64,000 bases of DNA from Cellvibrionaceae bacterium (GTDB lineage: Bacteria > Pseudomonadota > Gammaproteobacteria > Pseudomonadales > Cellvibrionaceae). The DNA lies in assembly GCA_021151695.1 (NCBI GenBank), contig JAGKWU010000005.1, positions 1 to 64,000 of the forward strand, read 5' to 3'. How positions within the stretch are numbered: the first letter of the stretch is position 1; every line of letters starts with the position of its first letter. A program made the translations under genes and the position numbers. Under the pieces are notes generated by a model. It was given only the letters and a program-made list of their open reading frames with translations. It was not told where the DNA came from and ran no database searches. Shown here in pieces: positions 43,209 through 50,823 of this stretch.

Positions 43209-43392
43209 GGCGGTGACTCCTTGAGTTTGACAATATAGGTTTTGTCACCTTAAGCCACAAATGTTACGGCTTTATTGCGGAATGGATTATTTGTCAGACG
43301 CGGCATAAAGAAAAATAAAGCACCGACACTCGATGCCCTGTTCACCTCCGCGCGCAATTTTCCAATTTGAGATTGGTTTCATAAAAAACGTT

Positions 43393-43428
43393 GTGCATAC
43401 GTATGCGCATTTTTGAATACGTATGCAC
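43393..43428. promoter_or_regulatory. Double LacI-type palindrome in a divergent gap
   Basis: GTGCATACGTAT (43393-43404) and ATACGTATGCAC (43417-43428) are perfect 12-base inverted repeats 12 bases apart, and each contains the palindrome ATACGTAT. The first extends to the 12-bp palindrome GCATACGTATGC. The centres are 20 bp apart, about two helical turns. CG-centred palindromes of this type are LacI/GalR-family operators. The remaining 310-bp gap 43209-43518 shows no gene. Confidence 0.6.
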
Positions 43429-43518
43429 CTGCTTGCCCGATTTTCAGGGGCGCAACTAGTATCGCTGCACCCGATGGAGCCTTTAAGGGATTCATTTAAA
43501 AGAGCAGGGATAACTAAA

Positions 43519-44214
43519 ATGAAAAATTTCTTAGCGGGCTTTATTAGCTGTGCACTCATATCCATTCTGATCTATAGCCTGATGCCCGAACGTCAGGATG
43601 CCTACCAAAATCACCCTGTTCCTACAGCACCGGTTGCAGCAGCACCTGCGGAATTTCTGTTAAAAAAGCTGCAGTTGTTAGAGCGAGAAAATATTGATTT
43701 AAAACAGCGGCTGGAAAGTTATTCCCCCCAAAATATTGCATCACCTTCAACTATATCTGAACAAGCTCCTGCCGAAGCTGATGTGCTGGCCAAGGTATAT
43801 GCAAAGCATGCGGAAGAATTTCAGCGGGCGACAGACTTCTCTCTCTATACCAATCGTCTGGAGGCAAGAGGCCAGACGATGCTCAATGACCTCGCCGAAA
43901 AATTTACCGCCGAGCCAGTTGATGATACCTGGGCGCCAACATACCAACAAAAAATCTCTCGCATTTTTACTGACGTAGATAGCCTGCAGAAAATGTCGCC
44001 CAGTGCGATTGAATGCCGCACCAATAAATGCCGGATAACCATTCCTGCTACCGACAGTGACGAGGCCAATCAAATGACGGCTGCGTTCGCGAATGCCATT
44101 TATAACAATCAATTCGATATCGCCCAAAGCGACGTTATAGCAACGCCGGATTTTTCAAAGGGCGTGCTCACCTTATATATCGCCAAAAACAATAACCATA
44201 AAGCCTATGAATAG
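43519..44214 (+). CDS. Membrane-anchored hypothetical protein
   Basis: A 231-residue protein with one N-terminal hydrophobic segment (FLAGFISCALISILIYSLM, about residues 4-22) and no cleavage site, so probably anchored with its body in the periplasm. It has an alanine/proline stretch, then a coiled-coil-like run (LLKKLQLLERENIDLKQRL). The C-terminal half has CRTNKCRITIPATDSDEA, two close cysteines that may form a disulfide. The frame is open upstream to 43423, but the ATG at 43519 with an AGGG ribosome site fits best. I do not recognise a named family. Confidence 0.65.
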   Translation: MKNFLAGFISCALISILIYSLMPERQDAYQNHPVPTAPVAAAPAEFLLKKLQLLERENIDLKQRLESYSPQNIASPSTISEQAPAEADVLAKVYAKHAEEFQRATDFSLYTNRLEARGQTMLNDLAEKFTAEPVDDTWAPTYQQKISRIFTDVDSLQKMSPSAIECRTNKCRITIPATDSDEANQMTAAFANAIYNNQFDIAQSDVIATPDFSKGVLTLYIAKNNNHKAYE

Positions 44215-44376
44215 TACCTATAGGGAACGCCAATTTTCAGGGATGACGAATAATTATCTGATAGCGGTTAGTCGCTAAAAGGAAGTTGTTGAGGTTCGCA
44301 GATTGGCATGTGCCGGATGTGAATACAGGGATGTTGAGTTAGCAAATTGATAATTAACGAAAACAAGGAATATGAA

Positions 44377-44877
44377 ATGAAATTCAAATTATTTGCATCA
44401 CTGGGTTTGTTAGCTTTTGCATCTGTGTCTGCCCAGGCTGACACCAACGTTGCCACCTTCGGCACACCACCTTCAGCCTATGCCGGTTGCTACTGGACGC
44501 TGACCTCGTCGTCTGGCGGCGGTGGCGCGCCGCAGTGGTACACCCTTACTTGCCCGGGTGATTCCAACGTGGTGGGCTTGATGACGACGGGTGGCGGTTC
44601 CAGTGCTACTTGTACCATTACCAGCGCCGTCAAAGCCGGCTATGTTGCTGTGGGTTCTGGTTGCAGTACGCAAATCAATAAAGTGGTAACTACTCCACAG
44701 CAGTGCACTAACGCGAACAAAGGCAAGGTCTATTATTCCGGCCCAAGTTACATAGCGCAAAGCATTCTGCAGGGCACTGCAGCGCAAAGTTTCTGCGGTG
44801 ATTGCAAAGTGGATGTGTCTGGTTCGAGTGCTTACGGTTCTACCCAAACTATCAGTTGCTCAATCTACAAAAACTGA
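44377..44877 (+). CDS. Small secreted cysteine-rich protein
   Basis: A 166-residue protein with a clear signal peptide (MKFKLFASLGLLAFASVSAQ, then A), rich in Gly, Ser, Thr and Cys. About nine cysteines are spaced through the mature part (GCYWTL, LTCPG, ATCTIT, GSGCST, QQCTNA, FCGDCK, ISCS), suggesting disulfide bonds and life outside the cytoplasm. No family recognised. The ATG at 44377 follows AAGGAATATGAA; a terminator follows the stop. Confidence 0.7.
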   Translation: MKFKLFASLGLLAFASVSAQADTNVATFGTPPSAYAGCYWTLTSSSGGGGAPQWYTLTCPGDSNVVGLMTTGGGSSATCTITSAVKAGYVAVGSGCSTQINKVVTTPQQCTNANKGKVYYSGPSYIAQSILQGTAAQSFCGDCKVDVSGSSAYGSTQTISCSIYKN

Positions 44878-44892
44878 TTGTTGATGTAATAA

Positions 44893-44919
44893 AAAAGGAC
44901 CAGCTTGCTGGTCCTTTTT
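44893..44919 (+). terminator. Terminator after the cysteine-rich protein gene
   Basis: AAAAGGACCAG-CTTG-CTGGTCCTTTTT, a perfect hairpin with a T run, also usable on the minus strand for the convergent gene. Confidence 0.9.
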
Positions 44920-44940
44920 GCGGAATGGAGATGTCTCGAA

Positions 44941-45474
44941 TCAAGCATTCGCCAGGAGTCGATCATATTTGCGGCTAAGCATGTCGTAAAACTGCTCGCG
45001 TACTTGATTGACGCCCATCTTCAAGGTCGTGATTTGCTCATGGGTAATATCTTTGCGACATACATAAACCTGCTTGCGAAACACAGCAATTTTGGCGCCG
45101 TATAAACGCAGGCTGCGCTCCAGGTTTTTCTCTCCCAGCATCAGCAATTTGGCTTCGGCATCGGCGAGCTTGCGAAACTCATTGACCAACTCCGTATTCA
45201 CCACGTCCAATTCTTGACGGCGAGCCGTCGGCCAGCGGTCGCCAAACTGGATGGATTCCACCACCAGTGACGAATATTTGGCGAATATATGGGTAACTGT
45301 GCCCACCTGTGCTGACACGTCCTCCAATATCTGCAAGCGTCGGTTTTCCCGCGGTGCGGCGTTCATATTGGCGCTGCGCCAGAGGATAAACCAGGCAATC
45401 AGGGCTGCAATCAACGCGCCCAGCCCGATTTTCAGGGATGTGTCAGTTAATTGAACCAGGGTTTGCATATCCAT
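44941..45474 (-). CDS. Membrane-anchored hypothetical protein
   Basis: A 177-residue protein with one membrane helix near the N terminus (LGALIAALIAWFILW, about residues 17-31), then a long helical soluble domain with many charged residues (ILEDVSAQVGTVTHIFAKYS, NTELVNEFRKLADAEAKLL, SRKYDRLLANA). The ATG at 45474 is preferred over the upstream codons to 45537 because of the AGAGAGG site. Family not recognised. It is convergent with the cysteine-rich protein gene and downstream of fsr on the same strand, with a gap of about 90 bp, so co-transcription is possible. Confidence 0.6.
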   Translation of the reverse strand: MDMQTLVQLTDTSLKIGLGALIAALIAWFILWRSANMNAAPRENRRLQILEDVSAQVGTVTHIFAKYSSLVVESIQFGDRWPTARRQELDVVNTELVNEFRKLADAEAKLLMLGEKNLERSLRLYGAKIAVFRKQVYVCRKDITHEQITTLKMGVNQVREQFYDMLSRKYDRLLANA

Positions 45475-45564
45475 AATGAGCGGCCTCTCTGTCAGAAAAA
45501 CGTCGGTAAGGTTGTGATGAAAGAGGAATTGCAACAACCAGGCCAGCCCGCCGCTATTTTGCGC

Positions 45565-46803
45565 TTAGTGTTTATGGGGTTCGATATTGGGCAACAAGAC
45601 CGTGAATATCCCCAACAGCGGCAAGTAAGCGCAGCATTCAAAGACAAACACGATCCCCTTGGCATCTGCCAGGCTACCCAGCGCCGCTGCAGCTATACCG
45701 CTAAAGCCAAACATCAACCCGAAGAAAACGCCGGCAATCAGGCCTACCTTACCCGGCACCAGTTCCTGTGCGAACACGATAATTGCCGAGAAAGCCGAGG
45801 CGAGTATCAATCCGATAATCACCGTAATCACACCTGTCCAACATAAATTGCAGTAGGGCAGCAACAAGGTAAAAGGCGCAACACCGAGGATGGATACCCA
45901 AATCACCAGTTTGCGCCCAACGCGGTCGCCAATGGGGCCTCCCGCAAACGTGCCCACTGCAACGGCCGCTAAAAACAGAAACAAAAACAGCTGGGCGTTG
46001 GCGACGGGTTGCGCAAAATGCTCGATGAGATAGAAGGTGTAGTAGTTGGTCAGGCTCGCCATATAAACGTATTTGGAAAAGACCAGCACGGCTAACACCG
46101 TCAACGCACCTATTACTTTTTGACGAGGTAATGGGGCTGTGTGCGAGCGTTTGGTACTGGCTTTGATGGCGGCATGGGTGCGGATGGTCCAACGGCTTAC
46201 TTGCGTCAGTACTATTACGCCAAGAATAGCAAAGAGGGTAAACCAGCCAATGCTGGCCTGGCCGCGCGGAATAATAATCGCCGCCGCCAGCAAAGGCCCG
46301 AGCGCTGAACCACTGTTACCACCCACCTGGAAAAACGCCTGCGCAAAGCCAAAACGCCCGCCCGATGCCATGCGTGCAACACGCGAGGCTTCCGGATGAA
46401 AGGCTGACGAACCTAGCCCCACAAAAGCCGACGCCAGTAACAACAGGGGAAAGCTATTCACCAGCGCCAACATCACCAATCCAAAAAACGTAAACACCAT
46501 ACCCGTCGGCAATAGCCAGGGTTTAGGGTATTTGTCGGTGTAAAAACCAATCCCCGGTTGGAGCACCGAGGCCGTCAGCTGGAATATCAACGTAATTAAG
46601 CCCACCTGAGCAAAACTCAAGCCGTAGTTGGCTTTCAGCATGGGATAGATTGAAGGCAAGATCGCCTGGATAAGATCGTTCAGCAGATGCACAAAGCTGA
46701 CGGCACCGACAATTGGCATCACTAATTTGCTGGCATCAAATTCTGTGGCGTGACCGGGAATATCCGTAGGAATAGCGGCGGGGATGGATTCCATCTTGCT
46801 CAT
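45565..46803 (-). CDS. fsr: MFS efflux protein, fosmidomycin-resistance type
   Basis: A 412-residue, 12-helix major-facilitator exporter close to E. coli Fsr (406 residues): FVHLLNDLIQAILPSIYPML, LTASVLQPGIGFYTDKYPKP, GLGSSAFHPEASRVARMASG, FSKYVYMASLTNYYTFYLIE and GPIGDRVGRKLVIW with the MFS GxxxDRxGR loop. By family knowledge it pumps fosmidomycin-like drugs, and real substrates may be other phosphonates. The ATG at 46803 (MSKMES) is preferred over upstream codons. An AraC regulator is divergent, about 100 bp away. Confidence 0.92.
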   Translation of the reverse strand: MSKMESIPAAIPTDIPGHATEFDASKLVMPIVGAVSFVHLLNDLIQAILPSIYPMLKANYGLSFAQVGLITLIFQLTASVLQPGIGFYTDKYPKPWLLPTGMVFTFFGLVMLALVNSFPLLLLASAFVGLGSSAFHPEASRVARMASGGRFGFAQAFFQVGGNSGSALGPLLAAAIIIPRGQASIGWFTLFAILGVIVLTQVSRWTIRTHAAIKASTKRSHTAPLPRQKVIGALTVLAVLVFSKYVYMASLTNYYTFYLIEHFAQPVANAQLFLFLFLAAVAVGTFAGGPIGDRVGRKLVIWVSILGVAPFTLLLPYCNLCWTGVITVIIGLILASAFSAIIVFAQELVPGKVGLIAGVFFGLMFGFSGIAAAALGSLADAKGIVFVFECCAYLPLLGIFTVLLPNIEPHKH

Positions 46804-46906
46804 TGAGGTGCACCTTGCGTGTGAAGACGGCGTCCAGTATAAAAATGTTGAAAAAAGCAGATATGACATAAACTATCGAATAAGTGACAAGCAAAAAGAT
46901 ATTTAT

Positions 46907-47722
46907 ATGCCGATTACCGATTTTCGCAGCCCGGAAGAATTACAAGATGTTCCGCGCCCCATCGTTGCCTGGGCCGGTCGTTACACCAATGGTGAGGAGA
47001 TAGCCTCCCACACCCATCCTCGGGCGCAACTGCTCTACGCGGTGGAGGGCGTAATGCGCATAGTCACGCCGGGCAATGTCTGGACTATTCCTTCCCAGCG
47101 CGCGCTCTGGGTGCCGGCCGATACCGAACACCATTCTTTTATGATGAGTGAAGTGGAGATGCGCACTTTGTTTGTCAGCACAGAAGTGCCAGTGAATTTG
47201 GGGCAGGAGTGTCGCGCTATTTCTGTATCCAATCTGTTGCGCGAGCTGATTTTAGGTTTGCTGGAGGAGCCTGCGGAATATCCCGTTCCCGGACGAGGTG
47301 AACATTTAACGGCATTGATCTTGATGGAAATCGACCGCGCCGCCTCCCACGCCGGGCAAATTCCCTGGCCGCAGGATCGCCGCTTGCAGACAGTGTGTCA
47401 CCAGATTATGGGTGCGCCGGGTGTGGATCGAACGATAGAGGAATTGGCGGATCTGGCGGGCGCTAGCGCACGTACGCTGATCAGGTTATTTCCCAAGGAA
47501 ACCGGCCTGAAATATCGCCAATGGGTGCAGCAGGTGCAGATTGCCGACGCGCTCTGTCGGCTGGGGCGCGGCGAGAGCATTGCCCGCATCGCCAGCGCCT
47601 TGGGCTACGCCAGCCCCAGTGCGTTTACGGCCATGTTTAAGCGTGTGTTTGGTGTCGCACCTAACCGTTATCTGCCAGCTAGTCGTATTGGCCAAGCCAA
47701 ATTAAACCTGGTCGAAATATAA
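46907..47722 (+). CDS. AraC-family regulator, divergent from fsr
   Basis: A 271-residue regulator with an N-terminal cupin sensor (ASHTHPRAQLLYAVEGVMRI, WVPADTEHHSF) and a C-terminal AraC double helix-turn-helix (RTIEELADLAGASARTLIRL, GESIARIASALGYASPSAFT, FKRVFGVAPNRYL). The ATG at 46907 (MPITDFRSPEEL) fits family starts. The divergent position points to control of fsr, and perhaps autoregulation. Its last 21 bases overlap the end of the convergent DUF2971 gene. Confidence 0.9.
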   Translation: MPITDFRSPEELQDVPRPIVAWAGRYTNGEEIASHTHPRAQLLYAVEGVMRIVTPGNVWTIPSQRALWVPADTEHHSFMMSEVEMRTLFVSTEVPVNLGQECRAISVSNLLRELILGLLEEPAEYPVPGRGEHLTALILMEIDRAASHAGQIPWPQDRRLQTVCHQIMGAPGVDRTIEELADLAGASARTLIRLFPKETGLKYRQWVQQVQIADALCRLGRGESIARIASALGYASPSAFTAMFKRVFGVAPNRYLPASRIGQAKLNLVEI

Positions 47723-48544
47723 TCCAAATTTTGAGCGATCAATTTTTGCTTGCTCAATTTTTACGTGTTTAAAATCAGTCGAAGAGCAGATAGCAAGTAT
47801 CTTTTCTTTTAGTTCGGGACTGTGCCTGCATCCTAGAACTATTTTTGTGACAGCCTCTTTGGGGTAATCGAACAAGCAGATATCGTACGGAGTTGACGTT
47901 ATCTTTGCGGCGCAATTTTTAAGTGGGCGAGTCATTCTCCATTCCTCTTCATATTTCCAATCAACGCTCTTTGTTAGGATGAAATCTAAATCCTTTAAAT
48001 CCAAAAGAGATGTTTTGGGGACATCTTCCGAGTATTTTACCTTGTTAATGAAATGATAATTTTTTTTGTTTGAATTTTGATTGAAAAAGGGATTTGTTAT
48101 GTCAAATTCAATTAGAAATCCTTCATGATTGCAGGCGTAGTGAGCCCACATTAATAGATTGTCTTTGCGTTCTGTAAGGCAGAGAACACCAACTGCTTTA
48201 TCTGCAGTTTTTTGGAAAAGGGTTTCATTTAGTTGTTGAGGAAGGCGTGCGGAGAAACCTTTGATCTGAGATACTATCTCGGGTTTCTTGTCCTCTGTTA
48301 GAAGTTGAAATTTTTGAAAACTCATTATCTTTTTTGTATGTTTTGGTAGGGATTTATACTGATCCCAAAGCATTGATTTTAAATTGACCTCCATTAGTTC
48401 AAGTAAATCATGCGAGAGCAATGTTTCATCGACATAAGCTTGCATTTCATACGGATCGTTGAAGCTTCCTGGTTGACTGAATCTTATGTTTCCGTTCAAA
48501 AGCACATCTATACGATCAGGATGGAAGTACTTATAGAGTTTCAT
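47702..48544 (-). CDS. DUF2971 protein
   Basis: A 280-residue protein of the DUF2971 family: MKLYKYFHPDRIDVLLNGNI, FSQPGSFNDPYE, VGVLCLTERKDNLLMWAHYA, GFLIEFDI, DWKYEEEWRM. Members appear in scattered accessory or defence-linked loci; the function is unknown. The coding sequence is much richer in A and T than the flanking genes, which suggests horizontal arrival. It overlaps the araC-type gene by 21 bases at their 3' ends. The ATG start is clear; the gene seems to stand alone. Confidence 0.82.
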   Translation of the reverse strand: MKLYKYFHPDRIDVLLNGNIRFSQPGSFNDPYEMQAYVDETLLSHDLLELMEVNLKSMLWDQYKSLPKHTKKIMSFQKFQLLTEDKKPEIVSQIKGFSARLPQQLNETLFQKTADKAVGVLCLTERKDNLLMWAHYACNHEGFLIEFDITNPFFNQNSNKKNYHFINKVKYSEDVPKTSLLDLKDLDFILTKSVDWKYEEEWRMTRPLKNCAAKITSTPYDICLFDYPKEAVTKIVLGCRHSPELKEKILAICSSTDFKHVKIEQAKIDRSKFGLYFDQV

Positions 48545-48564
48545 TTTTGTTATTACTTAATTTA

Positions 48565-48792
48565 TCAAAATGAGTTTTTAAGTGGCTGCAACAGGCTTTC
48601 CAACCCGTTGAGTTTGATTTCATAAAGTAACTGTAATTGCTGGCCGAGTTTGCCTTTGGGAAACCCCTCTTGGTGAAACCACACCAGATAAGGCTCGGGC
48701 AAATCCACCAGGACTCGACCCTGGTATTTGCCAAAGGGCATTTTGGTATTGGCGAGCTCAAGCAGGATCTGTGGGTCGGGAATGGCGTCCAT
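48565..48792 (-). CDS. DUF3820 family small protein
   Basis: A 75-residue protein matching the DUF3820 pattern: MPFGKYQGRVLVDLPEPYLV and WFHQEGFPKGKLGQQL. Some members are called quorum-sensing-regulated in the literature; the role is unknown. It starts 2 bases after the yciH stop on the same strand, so the two are co-transcribed. Confidence 0.85.
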   Translation of the reverse strand: MDAIPDPQILLELANTKMPFGKYQGRVLVDLPEPYLVWFHQEGFPKGKLGQQLQLLYEIKLNGLESLLQPLKNSF

Positions 48793-48794
48793 GT

Positions 48795-49124
48795 TTAGCC
48801 GCCTGCGAGTTTAACGGTGTAACCGCGTTTTTCCAGCTCGGCTTTGAGCTTGTCGCGCTGGTCGCCCTGAATTTCAATCACCCCGTCTTTTACCGAGCCC
48901 CCCACGCCACAGGTTTGCTTGAGCGCCTTGGCGATATTTTTCAATTCAGCTTCATCAACGGGAATGCCAGTAACAGTAGTTACACCCTTGCCGTTGCGGC
49001 CGGCGGTTTCGCGGCGGATGCGCACTATGCCATCACCGGCGGGAATAGCTTTGGTGGGCTTCTCTTCTTTAACGCGACCGGTTTCGGTGGAGTAAACCAG
49101 GCGGGAATTTTTGTCGTTGCTCAT
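48795..49124 (-). CDS. yciH: SUI1/eIF1-like protein YciH
   Basis: A 109-residue protein (108 in E. coli) with the SUI1 fold: IPAGDGIVRIRRETAGRNGK, GVTTVTGIPVDEAELK, LKQTCGVGGSVKDGVIEIQ, and the C-terminal LKAELEKRGYTVKLAGG. Homologues affect start-codon choice and stress translation. The ATG is at 49124; DUF3820 lies just downstream in the same transcript. An AUU start is proposed for mreC in this window, so an initiation-fidelity factor is of interest, but no link is shown. Confidence 0.93.
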   Translation of the reverse strand: MSNDKNSRLVYSTETGRVKEEKPTKAIPAGDGIVRIRRETAGRNGKGVTTVTGIPVDEAELKNIAKALKQTCGVGGSVKDGVIEIQGDQRDKLKAELEKRGYTVKLAGG

Positions 49125-49245
49125 GTTAGCGCTCGTGAGAGATCTATAAATCAGGCGGCGATTTTAGGTGAGGAAAGTAGCAAAGGGCAATCCGATGGCC
49201 TTAGCTGCTAGAATGCGCGCCATTCAAAACCAGATGAGATGTGCA

Positions 49246-50457
49246 ATGAGTATTCAGGTTCAGGGCAACTGGGCGCCGCAGTGGCAACCAGTCGTAGATG
49301 CCTTTGCGGCTAACTTTGGCGCGGGCGACCAGAGCGGTTTGGGAGAACAGGGCGCTGGCGTGGCCTTGTATCACAAGGGTGAACTGGTTTTGCACGCTTG
49401 GGCGGGCGACCGCAACAATCGTCTTGCCGGTATCAGTAACGAGCCCTGGCAGTCGGATACTTTGGTGAATGTCTTCTCGTCGGGCAAAGGCCTGGTCGCC
49501 ACCTGCGTGCTGCAATTGGTTGCCCAAGGCTCGTTGGAATTGGATGCTCCCATCGCTCATTATTGGCCGGAGTTCGCCTGGGACGGTAAAGAGGACATTA
49601 CTGTTCGCCAGATACTCTGCCACCGCAGTGGGCTCTCCGCTTTTAACCAGCGTATCGCCGACGACCAGATTTTTGATTGGGCAGCCATGACAGCAGCCGC
49701 TGCCAGCGAAACGCCCTGGTGGACACCGGGCGAAGGGCAGGGTTATTCACCGTTTATGTACGGTTGGATTCTGGGCGAACTGGTACGTCGCGTTAGTGGT
49801 TGCGCCAGCTTCAACGATTATTTTCAAGCGCATATCGCCCAGCCTTTGGGCTTGAGTTGCCATTTCGGTGTACCTGACCAATTGCTAGCGAACATCGCCG
49901 ATACTGGTCCACTCAAACGTCCGTCTGGCCTGGCTAACTTTAGCGCCGGTGCCGACAGCGTTGCGCTGGGTAAATTGATGAAGGCGGATCCGCGCGGCGT
50001 CACCAATCGAGCTTTTTCCAATCCCATTACCTTGATGACGGCGACTAACAGCCAGGCCTGGCGTCAGGCGCAGATTCCTGCGGCGAATGCCCACACTAAT
50101 GCCGTCGCATTGGCGGGTATCTATGGCGACCTGGCCAGCGGTGCGAGCACACTATTACCGCAAGATATTTTGCCACTCTGCTGGCAAGAGCAAACATTCA
50201 GTCACGATCAGGTATTAGGCTTGCCGTTAAAGTTCAGTCACGGGTTTATGTTATCGCAGCCAGACCGCGCCGATTGCCGCTACGGTCGCGGCCTGCGCGC
50301 CTTCGGTCATCCCGGTGCCGGCGGGTGCCTGGGCTTTGGCGACGCGGACTACCAACTTGGCTTTGGCTATGTCACCTCGCGTATGGGGCAGGGCCTGTTA
50401 ATTGATGAGCGCGCGGTCAAATTGATCGACGCCGCCTACAGCATCTTGGGAGCTTGA
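49246..50457 (+). CDS. Serine beta-lactamase-fold hydrolase (EstB/class C-like)
   Basis: A 403-residue protein with the S-x-x-K nucleophile motif (Ser78-Ser-Gly-Lys81 in NVFSSGKGLVATCVLQL), then APIAHYWPEF and VRQILCHRSGLSAF, a Y-S-P motif (GYSPFMYGWILGELVRR) in the place of the catalytic Tyr motif, and FGHPGAGGCLGFGD near the C terminus. There is no signal peptide, so a cytoplasmic esterase or peptidase-like role is more likely than antibiotic resistance. The ATG at 49246 (MSIQVQGNW) is preferred over open frame upstream. slyX starts one base after the stop. Confidence 0.88.
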   Translation: MSIQVQGNWAPQWQPVVDAFAANFGAGDQSGLGEQGAGVALYHKGELVLHAWAGDRNNRLAGISNEPWQSDTLVNVFSSGKGLVATCVLQLVAQGSLELDAPIAHYWPEFAWDGKEDITVRQILCHRSGLSAFNQRIADDQIFDWAAMTAAAASETPWWTPGEGQGYSPFMYGWILGELVRRVSGCASFNDYFQAHIAQPLGLSCHFGVPDQLLANIADTGPLKRPSGLANFSAGADSVALGKLMKADPRGVTNRAFSNPITLMTATNSQAWRQAQIPAANAHTNAVALAGIYGDLASGASTLLPQDILPLCWQEQTFSHDQVLGLPLKFSHGFMLSQPDRADCRYGRGLRAFGHPGAGGCLGFGDADYQLGFGYVTSRMGQGLLIDERAVKLIDAAYSILGA

Positions 50458-50458
50458 T

Positions 50459-50677
50459 ATGCATGATCTACACGACGACCTGATTGAGTTGCAAACCCGT
50501 CTGGCGTTTCAGGAAGACACCATTAACCAGCTGAACCAGGTCATCACCCAACAGGATGCTGCCATTCTGCAGTTGCAGCAGCAGATGCGCCTGCTGGCGC
50601 GTCGTATTGATGAGCTGGCGTTGGAGCAGCAAGCCAGCGGCGGCGAAGCTCCTGACGAACGCCCTCCGCATTATTGA
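50459..50677 (+). CDS. slyX: SlyX protein
   Basis: A 72-residue coiled-coil protein, the same length as in E. coli: LIELQTRLAFQEDTINQLNQ, a Q-rich heptad core, and the C-terminal PPHY typical of SlyX. Function unknown. It starts one base after the hydrolase stop, so it is co-transcribed. Confidence 0.92.
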   Translation: MHDLHDDLIELQTRLAFQEDTINQLNQVITQQDAAILQLQQQMRLLARRIDELALEQQASGGEAPDERPPHY

Positions 50678-50823
50678 GTTTTATCAGCGGCATTTATTGA
50701 GTTTGAAACCGGTTCAACCCGGTTGAAATGCCGGCCGGAATATTGAGTAAAACTCCGGCCGTTTCAAAAATCTTGGCTACACTGACGACAATACTGTCTT
50801 TGAGTTGAGCCATTTTTCCCGTT

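Noticed and set aside
49246..50457. Antibiotic-resistance beta-lactamase
   Set aside because: Fold and S-x-x-K are present, but there is no signal peptide, and the similarity is to the EstB-like esterase group.
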